Assembly: GCF_000172075.1 (NCBI RefSeq)
Contig: NZ_ABIC01000015.1
Span: 1-64,000 of the forward strand
Reading direction: 5' to 3'
Length of the DNA: 64,000 bases
Source of the DNA: Shewanella benthica KT99
GTDB taxonomy: Bacteria; Pseudomonadota; Gammaproteobacteria; Enterobacterales; Shewanellaceae
Under the pieces are notes generated by a model that was not told the DNA's origin, did no database searches, and saw only the letters and a list, made by a program, of their open reading frames with translations. Of the stretch, positions 22,501 to 31,304 are shown in pieces. The first letter of the stretch is position 1. Each line of letters begins with the position of its first letter. The position numbers and the translations under genes are program-made.

Positions 22501-23070
22501 CTCAAAGAACTTAAACATTATACATCGGGCCGACTCAAGGATGTGCATCCAACCGAGCGCGGTAAGACCATGAAAGCCGCCGGTCTGGTGATTGCGACGC
22601 GGGTGATGCTGACCAAACGTGGATCTAAGATGGGACTGGTGACTCTGGACGATAAGAGTGCCCGTCTGGAGGTGATGCTATTCACCGAGGCGTTCGAGAA
22701 GTTTAACCATCTGCTGGAGAAAGATCGCATCTTGATCATCGAAGGAGAGGTGAGTTTCGATGACTTTTCCGGTGGCAATCGTATGACAGCCAGAAACATC
22801 ATAGATATGGGTGAGGCGCGTAATCATTTTGCCAGTGCCCTCGAGATAGATATCGACAGTGACTTAATCGATGAAACTTGGCTAGATAGCTTTAAACAAG
22901 TGGTGGAGCCGTGGAGAAAAGGTGCTGTACCTATCATAATCAACTATGCACAACCACAGGCTAAGGCTCAGTTCAAACTGGGTGATAACTGGAGAGTGAA
23001 CCCGACAGATGAACTCATGTTGGCGCTGGAAACCTTAACCGGAGCGGGTAAGGTGAGGATCTTGTTTTAA
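19597..23070 (+). CDS. dnaE: DNA polymerase III alpha subunit
   Basis: DnaE is the replicative polymerase catalytic subunit. The 1157-residue protein has an N-terminal PHP domain ([18 protein letters not shown]), the polymerase C-family catalytic aspartates in PDFDIDF at about residues 400-406, the [11 protein letters not shown] motif before it, helix-hairpin-helix and OB-fold regions in the C-terminal third. The last residues (GAGKVRILF) look natural, and the stop is followed immediately by the tilS ATG (TAAATG). accA, which follows dnaE in E. coli and Vibrio, is not here. Confidence 0.98.
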   Translation: MSDPSFVHLRVHSDFSMSDGLAKVKPILAKVTELGMPAVALTDQTNLCGLVKFYGACHSAGVKPIIGADFWMQVPGFDKEFCAITVLAMTNEGYSNLTLLISDAYLRGHIKDKAVIDQGWLAKYSKGLLLLSGGRQGDVGRALLNGNHGQVASLIEFYRTHFPDRYYLELLRTGRPDEETYLHLAVALAQEKDLPVVATNQVVFNGPEFFEAHEIRVAISDGFTLADPRRPKKYSEQQYFKTSEEMCELFQDIPEAIANTVEIAKRCNVTVRLGEYFLPNFPTGDLSIEDFLVKVSKDGLEDRLEFLFPDPEVRAQKRPRYDERLDIELKVINQMGFPGYFLIVMEFIQWGKDQNIPIGPGRGSGAGSLVAYSLNITDLDPLEYDLLFERFLNPERVSMPDFDIDFCMDRRDEVIDHVAELYGRDAVSQIITFGTMAAKAVIRDVGRVLGHPYGFVDRISKMVPAEPGMTLAKAFEVEPALQESYDGDEEVKDLIDMCRILEGVTRNAGKHAGGVVISPTKITDFAPIYCDSEGKNPVTQFDKNDVETAGLVKFDFLGLRTLTIIDWALQMINPKRKELGKEPVRIESIPLDDKKCFKLLQRYETTAVFQLESRGMKDLIKRLQPDSFEDMIALVALFRPGPLQSGMVDNFIERKHGREVVSFPDAEYQHESLRWVLEPTYGIILYQEQVMQIAQVLAGYSLGGADMLRRAMGKKKPEEMAKQRGTFKEGAINNGIDGELSMKIFDLVEKFAGYGFNKSHSAAYALVSYQTLWLKTHYPAEFMAAVMSADMDNTDKIVILVDECERMGQPLLPPDVNKGLLKFTVDEEGKIVYGIGAIKGVGDGPVESILAARKNGPFKDLFDFCARVDLKKLNKRIMEKLIFAGALDSLGPHRAAMMATLPEAVRAADQNAKAEAIGQHDMFGLLNSDVEDIKQQFVQCTPWPDKVWLEGERDTLGLYLTGHPINQYLKELKHYTSGRLKDVHPTERGKTMKAAGLVIATRVMLTKRGSKMGLVTLDDKSARLEVMLFTEAFEKFNHLLEKDRILIIEGEVSFDDFSGGNRMTARNIIDMGEARNHFASALEIDIDSDLIDETWLDSFKQVVEPWRKGAVPIIINYAQPQAKAQFKLGDNWRVNPTDELMLALETLTGAGKVRILF

Positions 23071-24474
23071 ATGTCTGCAGATAGGATGAAAAATGACTTA
23101 GATGTCGCCGATTTAATTGCTGATAGTGTCGCGTCATCAGGGATTAAACCTGGTGCTAAGTTAGTCCTAGCTTACAGTGGCGGCGTCGATTCAGAGCTGT
23201 TAGCACTAGGCTTGTCTGAGTTTGCTCGAGAGCACCATGAGTACCGTTACTTGCTGGTTCATGTACACCATGGCTTGAGTGATCATGCCGATGCTTGGGT
23301 TGCTCATTGTGAGTCCAGAGCTGAAGCTTATGGTTTAGCCATTAGTATCAAACGGGTCGTGGTGGATACAGGTCCACGTAAGAGTGTCGAGGCCGAAGCG
23401 AGAAACGCACGTTATGATGCGATGAGATCTCAGATGGAGCCTGGAGATGCCCTATTGACCGCGCATCACCTGGATGATCAGCTCGAAACTGTGCTGCTGG
23501 CATTAACGCGAGGCCTAGGTCCCAAGGGATTAGCCGCGATGGGAAGCATGCAGGTGTTTGGCAAGGATAAGCAACTAATTCGACCTCTTTTATCTATTAG
23601 CCGTGAGTTAATAGAGGCCAAAGCCAAGGCTGTTGGACTGGTTCACATTACCGATGAGAGTAATAGTGATGACAAGTATGACCGAAATTTTCTCCGCTTA
23701 GAGATCATCCCCAGACTCAAAGCCCGTTGGGGTGCTATAGCGACGACTGCGAGCCGTAGTGCATTTTTATGTGCTCAGCAACAAGCGGTTATCGATGCAG
23801 AGGTGAGTGAGCGCTTACCCATTTTTATCTCATCCAGGCAGGGAGGAGATTCTCTCGACTTAGGACTTCTCGGGGCGCAGAGCAGCAACTGGCAATCATT
23901 GCTCTTCAGAGGCTTCATAGAACAATTAGGTTTTGCGCCACCATCCCAGAGTCAATTAGCTCAAGTACTGTCACAATTATTGACGGCCAGACGTGATGCT
24001 AAGGTCGAACTTAAATTGGGAGACTTGTTGATTAGACGCTACCAGGGACATGCTTTTCTTGGGTCGGTAACAGATGAAACAGATGAGTCACCAATCCAGC
24101 AGTGTATCCAGGTCGACACCAGCAGTTTATTGGATAAAGATGCAGAGATGAGTCTTTCATTATCCAAGCGTAACAGATTGTCGATAACTAAAGTTAGCCT
24201 GTCAGATAGAGTTCGATTACCCGATAGCTCGCAACGGGTTAGCATTCGCTTTTCGGTGAAGGGAAGTACCCGATGCCATCCTGTTAATAGAGATAAAGTC
24301 AGAGAGCTGAAAAAATTATGGCAGGAGTGCGGCATTCCGCCATGGGAGAGAGCAAGAGTGCCCTGTATTTTCTACGGCGAGCAACTGGTGTGCGCCGTGG
24401 GTTATTGGATAGAAACAGGATTCTTGTGTGAACAAGATGAATGCGGATTAGTGTTCACTTCATATCAGGTTTAA
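23071..24474 (+). CDS. tilS: tRNA(Ile)-lysidine synthetase
   Basis: TilS converts cytidine 34 of the AUA-reading tRNA-Ile to lysidine with lysine and ATP. The ATP pyrophosphatase P-loop YSGGVDS is at about residues 35-41, followed by HVHHGLSDHADAWVAHC and TAHHLDDQLETVLLALTRG typical of the N-type domain, and a C-terminal domain for tRNA recognition. The 467-residue length fits the long, E. coli type. It abuts dnaE with no gap, so translation is probably coupled. An IS4 element lies 172 bp downstream. Confidence 0.95.
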   Translation: MSADRMKNDLDVADLIADSVASSGIKPGAKLVLAYSGGVDSELLALGLSEFAREHHEYRYLLVHVHHGLSDHADAWVAHCESRAEAYGLAISIKRVVVDTGPRKSVEAEARNARYDAMRSQMEPGDALLTAHHLDDQLETVLLALTRGLGPKGLAAMGSMQVFGKDKQLIRPLLSISRELIEAKAKAVGLVHITDESNSDDKYDRNFLRLEIIPRLKARWGAIATTASRSAFLCAQQQAVIDAEVSERLPIFISSRQGGDSLDLGLLGAQSSNWQSLLFRGFIEQLGFAPPSQSQLAQVLSQLLTARRDAKVELKLGDLLIRRYQGHAFLGSVTDETDESPIQQCIQVDTSSLLDKDAEMSLSLSKRNRLSITKVSLSDRVRLPDSSQRVSIRFSVKGSTRCHPVNRDKVRELKKLWQECGIPPWERARVPCIFYGEQLVCAVGYWIETGFLCEQDECGLVFTSYQV

Positions 24475-24516
24475 CACATCCAGTGTCAATGGTATTAGCT
24501 AAGTCTAACTTCATTA

Positions 24517-24646
24517 TCGGCTTAAGCATTCGTATTGAATTAACTCAGGTCGGCTCTATAACATCTACGGCCTGCCGCTTTGGCTAGATTTATTTCTTTA
24601 TTGGCTAAGCATGGGTATCCGTATTAAATTAACTCAAGTCGGCTTT
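24517..24646. repeat. duplicated 3' tail of the GGDEF gene next to IS4 copy 1
   Basis: Read on the minus strand, 24580-24541 contains an A-K-A-A-G-R-R-C-Y-R-A-D-L-S-stop coding tail almost identical to the end of the GGDEF gene at 26104-26150. A second, partial copy of the same unit (GCCGAC TTG AGT TAA and the following AT-rich run) lies at 24600-24646 against the IS. So before IS insertion the locus had a roughly 90-bp tandem duplication of the gene end. No gene is otherwise seen in 24475-24646. Confidence 0.7.
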
Positions 24647-24765
24647 CATACGTAGGATCTTAAGCAAAAACTCAATATCTACATGATTAACCAATGTTAT
24701 TTAATAAAAGTTGGAAGTTGTACTCATCTTATGATCAAATAGTAAGTGCGAACCACTAATCAAAA

Positions 24766-26048
24766 ATGAGAGAGCACAAGATGAATTTTAACGCGATTCC
24801 TAAGCAACTGACAAGTGTTCTTAACTCATGCAACATCACTCAATTAGCCAAACAGTGTCATTTCATGCAGCGGATGCGCAACATTTCACCCATGCAGTTG
24901 GTGCTGGCAATCCTCAATACTTTGGGAACCAGAACCAATATTAACCTTGCTGATATTCATAAGAATTTATGCAGCCAACATGACATCGGGATCAACTATA
25001 AGCCCTTGCATAATAAACTAAAAAACCAGAGTTAACTCAACTGCTTAGAACTCTTGTCGAACAAGCCGCTAACGAGTGGCTACTCGAGTTAGTGCATAGA
25101 GTATTACCGAGTGAATACCCCTTTAAGTCGATAGAGGCTCATGATGCTAGCTCCCTCAAATTGCACATTGGTTTAACTAAAGAGTTTCCCGGCCGATTCA
25201 CCAAGACTCACCCGGCAGCCATGGAGTGACACGTGACCATGGATTTGATGTCTGGTCATTACAATTATCTGGGTATTTCTCCCGATTCAGAAAGTGAGCG
25301 GCACTATAATCCCTTTGCTTATGAAATACAGGACACCTTGCTGCTCATGGACGCGGGTTACTTTAATATTGATTACTGCTATCAAGCAGACAAACACGGT
25401 GGTCATGTAATTATGCGAACCAATGGTAAAATTAATCCCGATATAAAAGCGGCTTTTGATAGCCAAGGACTTGCGATAGAAGGGTTAATCGGTAAAAAAT
25501 TAAAGCAACTTAAATCGCATCGAGAGCAAATAATCGACCTCGATGTTCAGTGGAAAAGCAAGCCAGGAACTCATCGATTAATCGCCTTCTGGGATAGAAA
25601 TAAATCGGCGATTGGTTACCTCATCACCAACCTAAAGCGAGCACAATTCAGCGCTGATAAAGTAAGTAAATTATATGGGTTGCGCTGGCAAATAGAATTA
25701 TTCTTCAAGGAGTTAAAGTCCTACAGCGGTTTAAAAACCTTCAATACTCGAGATAAAAGCATTGCCGAAAGTCTCGTGTGGGCGAGCATGCTTACCTTAC
25801 TATTAAAGCGCTTTATCGCGAGGGCGAGCGGCCTAATACACCAAGTGACTATATCTACGCAAAAAGTCGCACGGTGTGCAAACGATTGGCTGCCTGACAT
25901 TTTAAAAGCACTGTTATCTGGACGTGAATACAGGATCAAAAAGACACTAAGGAAATGGTGCCGTTACTTCAGTGAGTATGCTTGCCGCGCTCATCCTAAA
26001 AGAGATAATCAGACGCTTTTTGTACAACTAACAGAAACTCATGTCTGA
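24766..26048 (+). pseudogene. IS4-family DDE transposase, interrupted by a frameshift and a TGA
   Basis: The frame opens at ATG 24766 (RBS-like GAGAG before it) and stops at 25035. A -1 shift at 25020-25026 would continue into PELTQLLRTLVEQAANEW and the first catalytic aspartate (SIEAHDASS), then meets TGA at 25227. The same frame resumes (HVTMDLMSGHYNYL) to 26048, with the second aspartate in LLMDAGYF and the YGLRWQIELFFKELK signature containing the glutamate. All DDE residues exist, but in three blocks. Either a relic or a protein needing recoding; copy 2 shares both lesions. Confidence 0.85.
25020..25026 (+). other. A AAA AAC slippery heptamer in the IS4 transposase
   Basis: In the starting frame the codons are CTA AAA AAC CAG AGT TAA. 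The heptamer A AAA AAC is a classical -1 slip site, and slipping leads directly into the correct downstream transposase frame (CCA GAG TTA). A weak 6-bp stem (AGAGTT 25028-25033 with AACTCT 25049-25054) lies just after it, closer than is usual for stimulatory structures. The identical heptamer is at 55528-55534. Recoding is inference. Confidence 0.5.
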
Positions 26049-26086
26049 GAATGTATAACCCCTCATATTTAAAGGGCTACAGCTCC

Positions 26087-26980
26087 TTAAGGACTAACAT
26101 ATGAGTCGGCTCTATAACATCTACGGCCAGCCGCTTTGGCACGATATAGTGCTTTATCGGCTCTTTCATACAATGAACAGGCTGTTTCATCGCTCTTCCA
26201 TTGTGAGATGCCTAAGCTGGTCTGCACTTGATGCTTTTCAAACAGTGTCAACCTGGACATAGCTTGCAATACGCGTCTACATAAAATTTCGGCTGCAGCC
26301 AGATCTCCGCGGACTACGACAACAAATTCATCACCACCGACACGAAAGGCCTGATCTGTATTTCTGATGGCTTTAGTGAGCAAGATACCAAACTCTGAAA
26401 GTACAGTGTCGCCAAATTGATGTCCGTGTACATCATTTAGCATCTTAAAGTTATCGAGATCTAAGATCACAATCGACAATGCATTATCGTGTCGAGTCGA
26501 TGTCGCAATGGCCTTCTTAAGACTCTCGATATAGTAATGACGATTGCCCAGTCTAGTGAGTGAGTCATACATGGCTTGTTGTGACATCTCTTGAAATTGA
26601 GTGGCATTAAACAAGGGCTGTATGACTAATGTTTGCAGCTGCTGCAATTGTCTTGCCTGTGAAGGCTGCAAAGGAGCGGCTAAGCTGTATTCAATACATG
26701 CCGTTTTACCTTGGTGTACCAACTGCTGCTGTATGGATAGCCCTTGGTGTCTGCCCCAAGTAAATTGGTGTTTGTTGTATCTCAGCTTTATACCAAGGAT
26801 AGGCAAGTGTTGACCCATTACCTTGCCGAAACAGGCAAAAACTGTCCTGGGATCTAAACTTTCATGTAACTGCTGAATGATCTGTACGAAATCTGGATCC
26901 CGGCTCTGGAAGCCAAGTAATTCAGGTTGATATCTTGGTTCATCAGAATAAAAGTCTGTCGCTAGTCCTAAGTCCATCAT
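26087..26980 (-). CDS. GGDEF-domain diguanylate cyclase with IS-derived C-terminus
   Basis: Diguanylate cyclases make the second messenger c-di-GMP from two GTP. The C-terminal catalytic domain begins about residue 135 (MYDSLTRLGNRHYYIES) and has the active motif GGDEF at residues 215-219; an RNTD inhibitory I-site (RxxD, 206-209) sits exactly five residues before it. The first 130 residues are an unrecognised, probably sensory, region without transmembrane segments. The last residues (YVSP and the stop) are encoded by the end of IS4 copy 1, replacing an original LS-stop, so the catalytic domain itself is complete. Confidence 0.88.
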   Translation of the reverse strand: MMDLGLATDFYSDEPRYQPELLGFQSRDPDFVQIIQQLHESLDPRTVFACFGKVMGQHLPILGIKLRYNKHQFTWGRHQGLSIQQQLVHQGKTACIEYSLAAPLQPSQARQLQQLQTLVIQPLFNATQFQEMSQQAMYDSLTRLGNRHYYIESLKKAIATSTRHDNALSIVILDLDNFKMLNDVHGHQFGDTVLSEFGILLTKAIRNTDQAFRVGGDEFVVVVRGDLAAAEILCRRVLQAMSRLTLFEKHQVQTSLGISQWKSDETACSLYERADKALYRAKAAGRRCYRADSYVSP

Positions 26981-27160
26981 GAGTGCTCCATCAATGCGGT
27001 ATTGCTGAGGTTAATGCTCCTCGCTCATGTAGGATTACAAGCAAAAAGTGTGCCTAAAATAATGTTAATTAAATTTGTCTTTATTTCTCATTCAGTTAAT
27101 CTTTCAGTGCTAGTGACATAAAACCCATGCCAGTTTTTTGACTCGGAGTTTGAATTTAGA

Positions 27161-29110
27161 ATGGAACAAAGTTTTCTCATCCAGGTTCTGTCGATGCTTG
27201 TCATCGCTATCATCTCAATAGCCCTACTCATGCGGGCTGGCTTACCTGCAATCTTGGCCTATCTGGTCACTGGGGTGATCAGTGGCCCTTCAGGTTTCAA
27301 TTGGTTTAGTCAGCATGAGATGCAATCGGTGGCTGAGCTGGGCGTTGTCTTGCTGATGTTTAGCCTGGGCTTAGAGTTCTCTCTGCCAAGACTCTGGGCC
27401 ATGAGACGTACGGTATTTGGACTCGGTAGTGCTCAAGTGGTGGTGACCACCTTACTGGCAGGCTGTATTTCCTTATTCAGCTCCCTGAGCCTAGTAGAGT
27501 CACTGGTTGTAGGCTCTGCAATTGCGCTCTCATCGACGGCCATAGTACTTAAGCTACTCAACGAGCAAGGTTGGCTCAGGCGCCGCCATGGTGAACTCTC
27601 GGTCAGCGTGCTGTTATTTCAAGACCTTGCGGTTGTGCCCTTGCTCATCTTGCTGCCTTTACTCGCCTCTGGTGGTGAGACTTTATCGATACAGGGCATA
27701 GGCTACGCTCTGGCGGAAGGGGTGTTAGTCTTTATCGCCCTGATGGCATTCGGTAAGTGGGGCTTACCCAGGTTATTCGATGAGGTGGCTCGTTCACGCT
27801 CCAATGAATTGTTTATGCTTTCGACCCTGGTGGTGGCCTTACTGACAGGGGCATTAACCCAATGGCTAGGCTTGTCTATGGCGTTAGGTGCTTTTATGGC
27901 GGGTATGTTGCTAGGAGAAAGCCAATATAAGCGGCAATTAGAGGCGGATATTAGACCCTTCAGGGATCTCTTGATGGGCTTGTTTTTCATCTCGATTGGC
28001 ATGTTGATCGATTTCTCTTTGGTACTGCAGTTCTGGTGGCAGATTTTAATCATCTTGATCGCCGTGATAGTCGGCAAAACTCTGGTGGTATTTGCCTTAC
28101 TCAGGCTAGCTAAAGAGTCATTTAGGATCTCGGTAGCCACGGCCTTGAGTCTGGCTCAGGTGGGGGAGTTTAGTTTTGTGGTGCTGGCATTGGCGGTGAA
28201 CTACGAACTGCTCGATGTCGAGCTCAGTACTAAGCTGGTAATGGTGGCAGTATTATCTATGGCCATCGCTCCTTGGTTGGTGCGCCATAGCTTGGATATT
28301 GCTCGTAGGTTGCAAAGGGTTAAATCTAAGGGAGAGACAAGCTTAGTAATAGAGCCTAAAATTGAGCATCAAAATGATCTGGTGTTGATATTAGGCTATG
28401 GCCGAGTTGGCCAGACCATTGCGCGCTTTATGAAAGCAGAGGCTGTGCCCTTCTTAGTGCTCGACTTAGATCCTACCCGAGTCTCTGAAGCACGAAAGGC
28501 TGGTGAACCTGTGTATTTTGGCGATGTGTGTAAAAGGAGCATACTCAAACAGGCTAAAATCAGGGAGGCTAAGTTAATCGTATTGACCTTCAGTGGCAGT
28601 CGCATTCTGGAAGAGGTGTTACCTCTTTGTCGTCAACTGGCTCCGGAGGCTAAAATTTTAGTGCGTACCCGAGATGACACTGACATGGAGGAGCTTGAAA
28701 AAGCCGGGGCCAGTCAGGTGATCCCTGAAACCTTAGAAGGCAGCTTAATGCTGGTCTCACAGGTCTTGTACCAGTGCGGAGTACCGCTGACGCGTATATT
28801 GAAGCGGTTAGAGTATGAGCGTCGTAACCATTACAAGTATCTTCATGGCTTCTTCTCCGGTGCCGAGACTGATTTTACCCTGGAGCACCTTCATGCCGTG
28901 GCTCTACCTAAAGGCGCCAGCGCCGTTGGCATGACTTTAGCCGATATCCCCTGGGAGAAACTCAGAGTCGAGCTAAGGGCGGTGAGGCGCAGTGGGGCCG
29001 AGGTAGAAAGTCCGGCACTCGATTGGTGCATACACTCCGGCGATATCCTGATTATTCTGGGTAAGCCAAGACGCATCGAGAAAGCCGAAATTTATCTATT
29101 ACAAGGATAA
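27161..29110 (+). CDS. CPA2-family monovalent cation:proton antiporter with RCK domain (Kef-like)
   Basis: A membrane antiporter exchanging K+ or Na+ for protons. The first 390 residues hold about a dozen hydrophobic helices (MLVIAIISIALLMRAGLPAI onward) with the CPA2 features FSLGLEFSLPRLW and SLAQVGEFSFVVLALA. A cytosolic TrkA-N/RCK domain follows with the nucleotide motif LGYGRVGQTIARFM near residue 410, then a TrkA-C region at about 560-649. The 649 residues are longer than E. coli KefB/KefC (about 600-620). The C-terminal extension argues against assigning a specific Kef name. It is transcribed alone. Confidence 0.88.
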   Translation: MEQSFLIQVLSMLVIAIISIALLMRAGLPAILAYLVTGVISGPSGFNWFSQHEMQSVAELGVVLLMFSLGLEFSLPRLWAMRRTVFGLGSAQVVVTTLLAGCISLFSSLSLVESLVVGSAIALSSTAIVLKLLNEQGWLRRRHGELSVSVLLFQDLAVVPLLILLPLLASGGETLSIQGIGYALAEGVLVFIALMAFGKWGLPRLFDEVARSRSNELFMLSTLVVALLTGALTQWLGLSMALGAFMAGMLLGESQYKRQLEADIRPFRDLLMGLFFISIGMLIDFSLVLQFWWQILIILIAVIVGKTLVVFALLRLAKESFRISVATALSLAQVGEFSFVVLALAVNYELLDVELSTKLVMVAVLSMAIAPWLVRHSLDIARRLQRVKSKGETSLVIEPKIEHQNDLVLILGYGRVGQTIARFMKAEAVPFLVLDLDPTRVSEARKAGEPVYFGDVCKRSILKQAKIREAKLIVLTFSGSRILEEVLPLCRQLAPEAKILVRTRDDTDMEELEKAGASQVIPETLEGSLMLVSQVLYQCGVPLTRILKRLEYERRNHYKYLHGFFSGAETDFTLEHLHAVALPKGASAVGMTLADIPWEKLRVELRAVRRSGAEVESPALDWCIHSGDILIILGKPRRIEKAEIYLLQG

Positions 29111-29248
29111 ATTAAAAAATATAACAACTTGAGTGTCTGAGTGTCAGGGACTTATATAGCAGAATTTAGTGTTACAGTTACTAACTTGTTAATTATTTAG
29201 ATCTAATGATACCCTGTTGTCGGCAACAATCAGACAACAGGGAATGTC

Positions 29249-30357
29249 ATGTTCAAAAAACTCCTCAAATATTTCGGGCTAGTCCTGCTCATTATCTTGG
29301 TATCAGCCACCACGTTTCGTTATCGAACGTGTACTGACTGAGATGAACGGCTTTGTCGATACACCTATCAAAGAAAATATTCTCTACACATCATTGTAGA
29401 GCAAGTTAGCCGCAGTGGGGGATATCCCTATTCAAGAGCAGACACGTATCTTGTTGGCGGCACAGGAACGTATTCGAGACTATGTCCATCCGGCTTATGG
29501 ACTGTTTATCGATTATTTTTCTGAGCTTGAGGCTAAAGCGGGAACCGATGATGGGATCTGGCACCTCCCCGATGGCGAGTCTGCTTATCGGCTATCACTC
29601 AAATTCTTTACCGCCACAGATTATACCCCGGATGAGATCCACAACATGGGCCTCTCAGAGGTTGCTCGCCTTCAGTCTGAGATATTAGTCATCTTAAAAT
29701 CTGAGGGCTATGGGGGTGATGATGGCTTCTTTGCTGCGATTGAAACCATGGCGGCCGATCCAAAGTTTTACTATGAAGACAGCGATGCGGGTCGCGAGCA
29801 GATCTTATTGGATTATCAGAAAATCCTCGATGAGATAAATATGGGGCTGGATGATGCCTTTCGAATTTGCCCTCAAGCGGGCATGGAAGTCGTACGTATT
29901 CCCAAGTTTAAAGAGAAAACGGCTCCCGGTGCTTATTATCAACGACCGTCGCTCGATGGCAGTCGTCCCGGCCGTTTATTCGCAAGATGGCTCCTTTTAC
30001 CGCTTACTCGGAAGGTTGGGCACTCTACTCTGAACAAGTGGCTTGGGAGCTAGGTTTTCAGGATGATCCCTTCGATAATATCGGCAGGCTGCAAGCCGAG
30101 CTATTTCGCGGGGTACGTTTGGTGGTGGATACAGGTATTCACCATAAGCGTTGGACCAGGGAGGAGGCCATAGAGTATATGAAGCTCAATACCGGTATGG
30201 CAGATAGTGATGTGGTGTCAGAGATTGAGCGTTATATTGTGATGCCAGGTCAGGCAACTTCTTACAAGATTGGCATGATGAAGATCTTATCTCTGCGTGA
30301 AAAAGCTAAGCTGGCTTTGGCCCCTAAGCTTGATATCCTGTTAGGCAAGGAGAAGCC
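29249..30357 (+). pseudogene. DUF885-family protein, decayed
   Basis: An ATG at 29249 opens a signal-peptide-like start (MFKKLLKYFGLVLLIILVS), then the frame is broken near 29320-29405. The body resumes at 29415 (GDIPIQEQTRILLAAQERI to [19 protein letters not shown]), and a further segment ([20 protein letters not shown]) continues from 29987. Between them the family's YHEAxPGHHxQ segment, with the putative zinc-type HExxH-like histidines, is missing. The C-terminal end is also cut short against the next gene. Members are membrane-anchored or periplasmic putative hydrolases of unknown substrate; this copy cannot be active. Confidence 0.85.
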
Positions 30358-31181
30358 ATGTTCTATTATTTCGTGCTGCTGATACTTGGGCCTCTGTTAC
30401 TTATACAGGGGAGGCTAGTGCGTAAGAATATACCTATATTGGCCGAAGCCACAGGGGGACGCAGTGGCTGCTTAGGTGAGGGCAGACCTCTTAGTTTACT
30501 GGTCGTTGGAGATTCAGCTGCGGCAGGTGTCGGTGTCGAGACTCAAGATGATGCCCTCAGTGGCTGTTTGACCCGGGTATTGGCACAGAAATATTGCGTG
30601 GATTGGTCCCGGTGGCGAAATCAGGCAATACGACGGAAGATCTTATCGAGACGTTACAGGGGCGCCCTTTTCAAACCGACTCCTTATCAGTGGGCTGCTC
30701 GCAAGCCAAGGTCCTTGATGGCAATAATCCAGATGACAATAGTTCAGCTGACAATTGGCTAGCTAGTAGCAGCGCACCTGATATCGATGTGGTCTTGGTC
30801 TCGCTCGGGGTCAACGATCTCTTGAGCCCGATAAGGGAGAGTCATTGGATAGCTCAGCAGGCACGGTTAATTAAATTACTCAAATCAAAATATTCCGCCA
30901 AACATATCTTGATGACAGCCGTCCCGCCTATGCACTGTTTCCCTGCCTTTTCCCAGCCATTAAGATGGTTTCTGGGACTGAGAGCGTCGGAGTTTAACCG
31001 TAAGCTAGTGTCGCTTATCGAGCTTGAAAGTGAGTGTGAGCTGATCATTATTCCCCTTATGCCAATAGCATCTGATATGGCCAGTGATGGCTTTCATCCC
31101 AGTGCAAAAGTTTATCGACTCTGGGGATGCGCGGCAGCCAAAGCCATCGAAAAGAGAATTGAGAGCCTTCAGCATCGTTAA
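30358..31181 (+). pseudogene. SGNH/GDSL-family lipolytic hydrolase, frameshifted
   Basis: An AAGGAG site precedes ATG 30358. Frame 1 gives an N-terminal membrane-anchor segment ([18 protein letters not shown]) and the nucleophile block VVGDSAAAGVGV with GDS at residues 51-53. Around 30605-30612 the homologous reading moves to another frame (VAKSGNTTEDLIETLQG), which carries LVSLGVNDLL and the C-terminal catalytic DGFHPSAKVY. A single-base indel explains it. SGNH enzymes hydrolyse esters, lipids or acetylated sugars; the substrate is unknown. A sequencing error would restore an intact gene. Confidence 0.8.
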
Positions 31182-31304
31182 GAGCCCTCAGCGTTATCAA
31201 AAGTTTTCAGGGTTATAGGAACTTCAGCTTGATAAAGAGCCCTCATCCTAGCAAAGCTCCTTTAGCTACTAGCTCCTGTGAGCCGCTTATCGCTTTTTAG
31301 CTCT

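Larger units (their letters stand above)
24647..26103 (+). mobile_element. IS4-family insertion sequence, copy 1 (1457 bp)
   Basis: Boundaries come from comparison with copy 2 at 55155-56612: the two agree from CATACGTAGG to CTAACATATG and diverge outside. The ends form an imperfect inverted repeat of about 18 bp (CATACGTAGGATCTTAAG against CATATGTTAGTCCTTAAG, 13 matches). The flanks AGTCGGCTTT (24637-24646) and AGTCGGCTCT (26104-26113) look like a 10-bp target duplication with one mismatch, which fits IS4. Seven or so differences separate the two copies, so they are about 99.5% identical. Confidence 0.88.

Noticed and set aside
26104..26113. Perfect 10-bp target duplication at IS4 copy 1
   Set aside because: The two flanks differ at one base, so it is described as imperfect rather than perfect.
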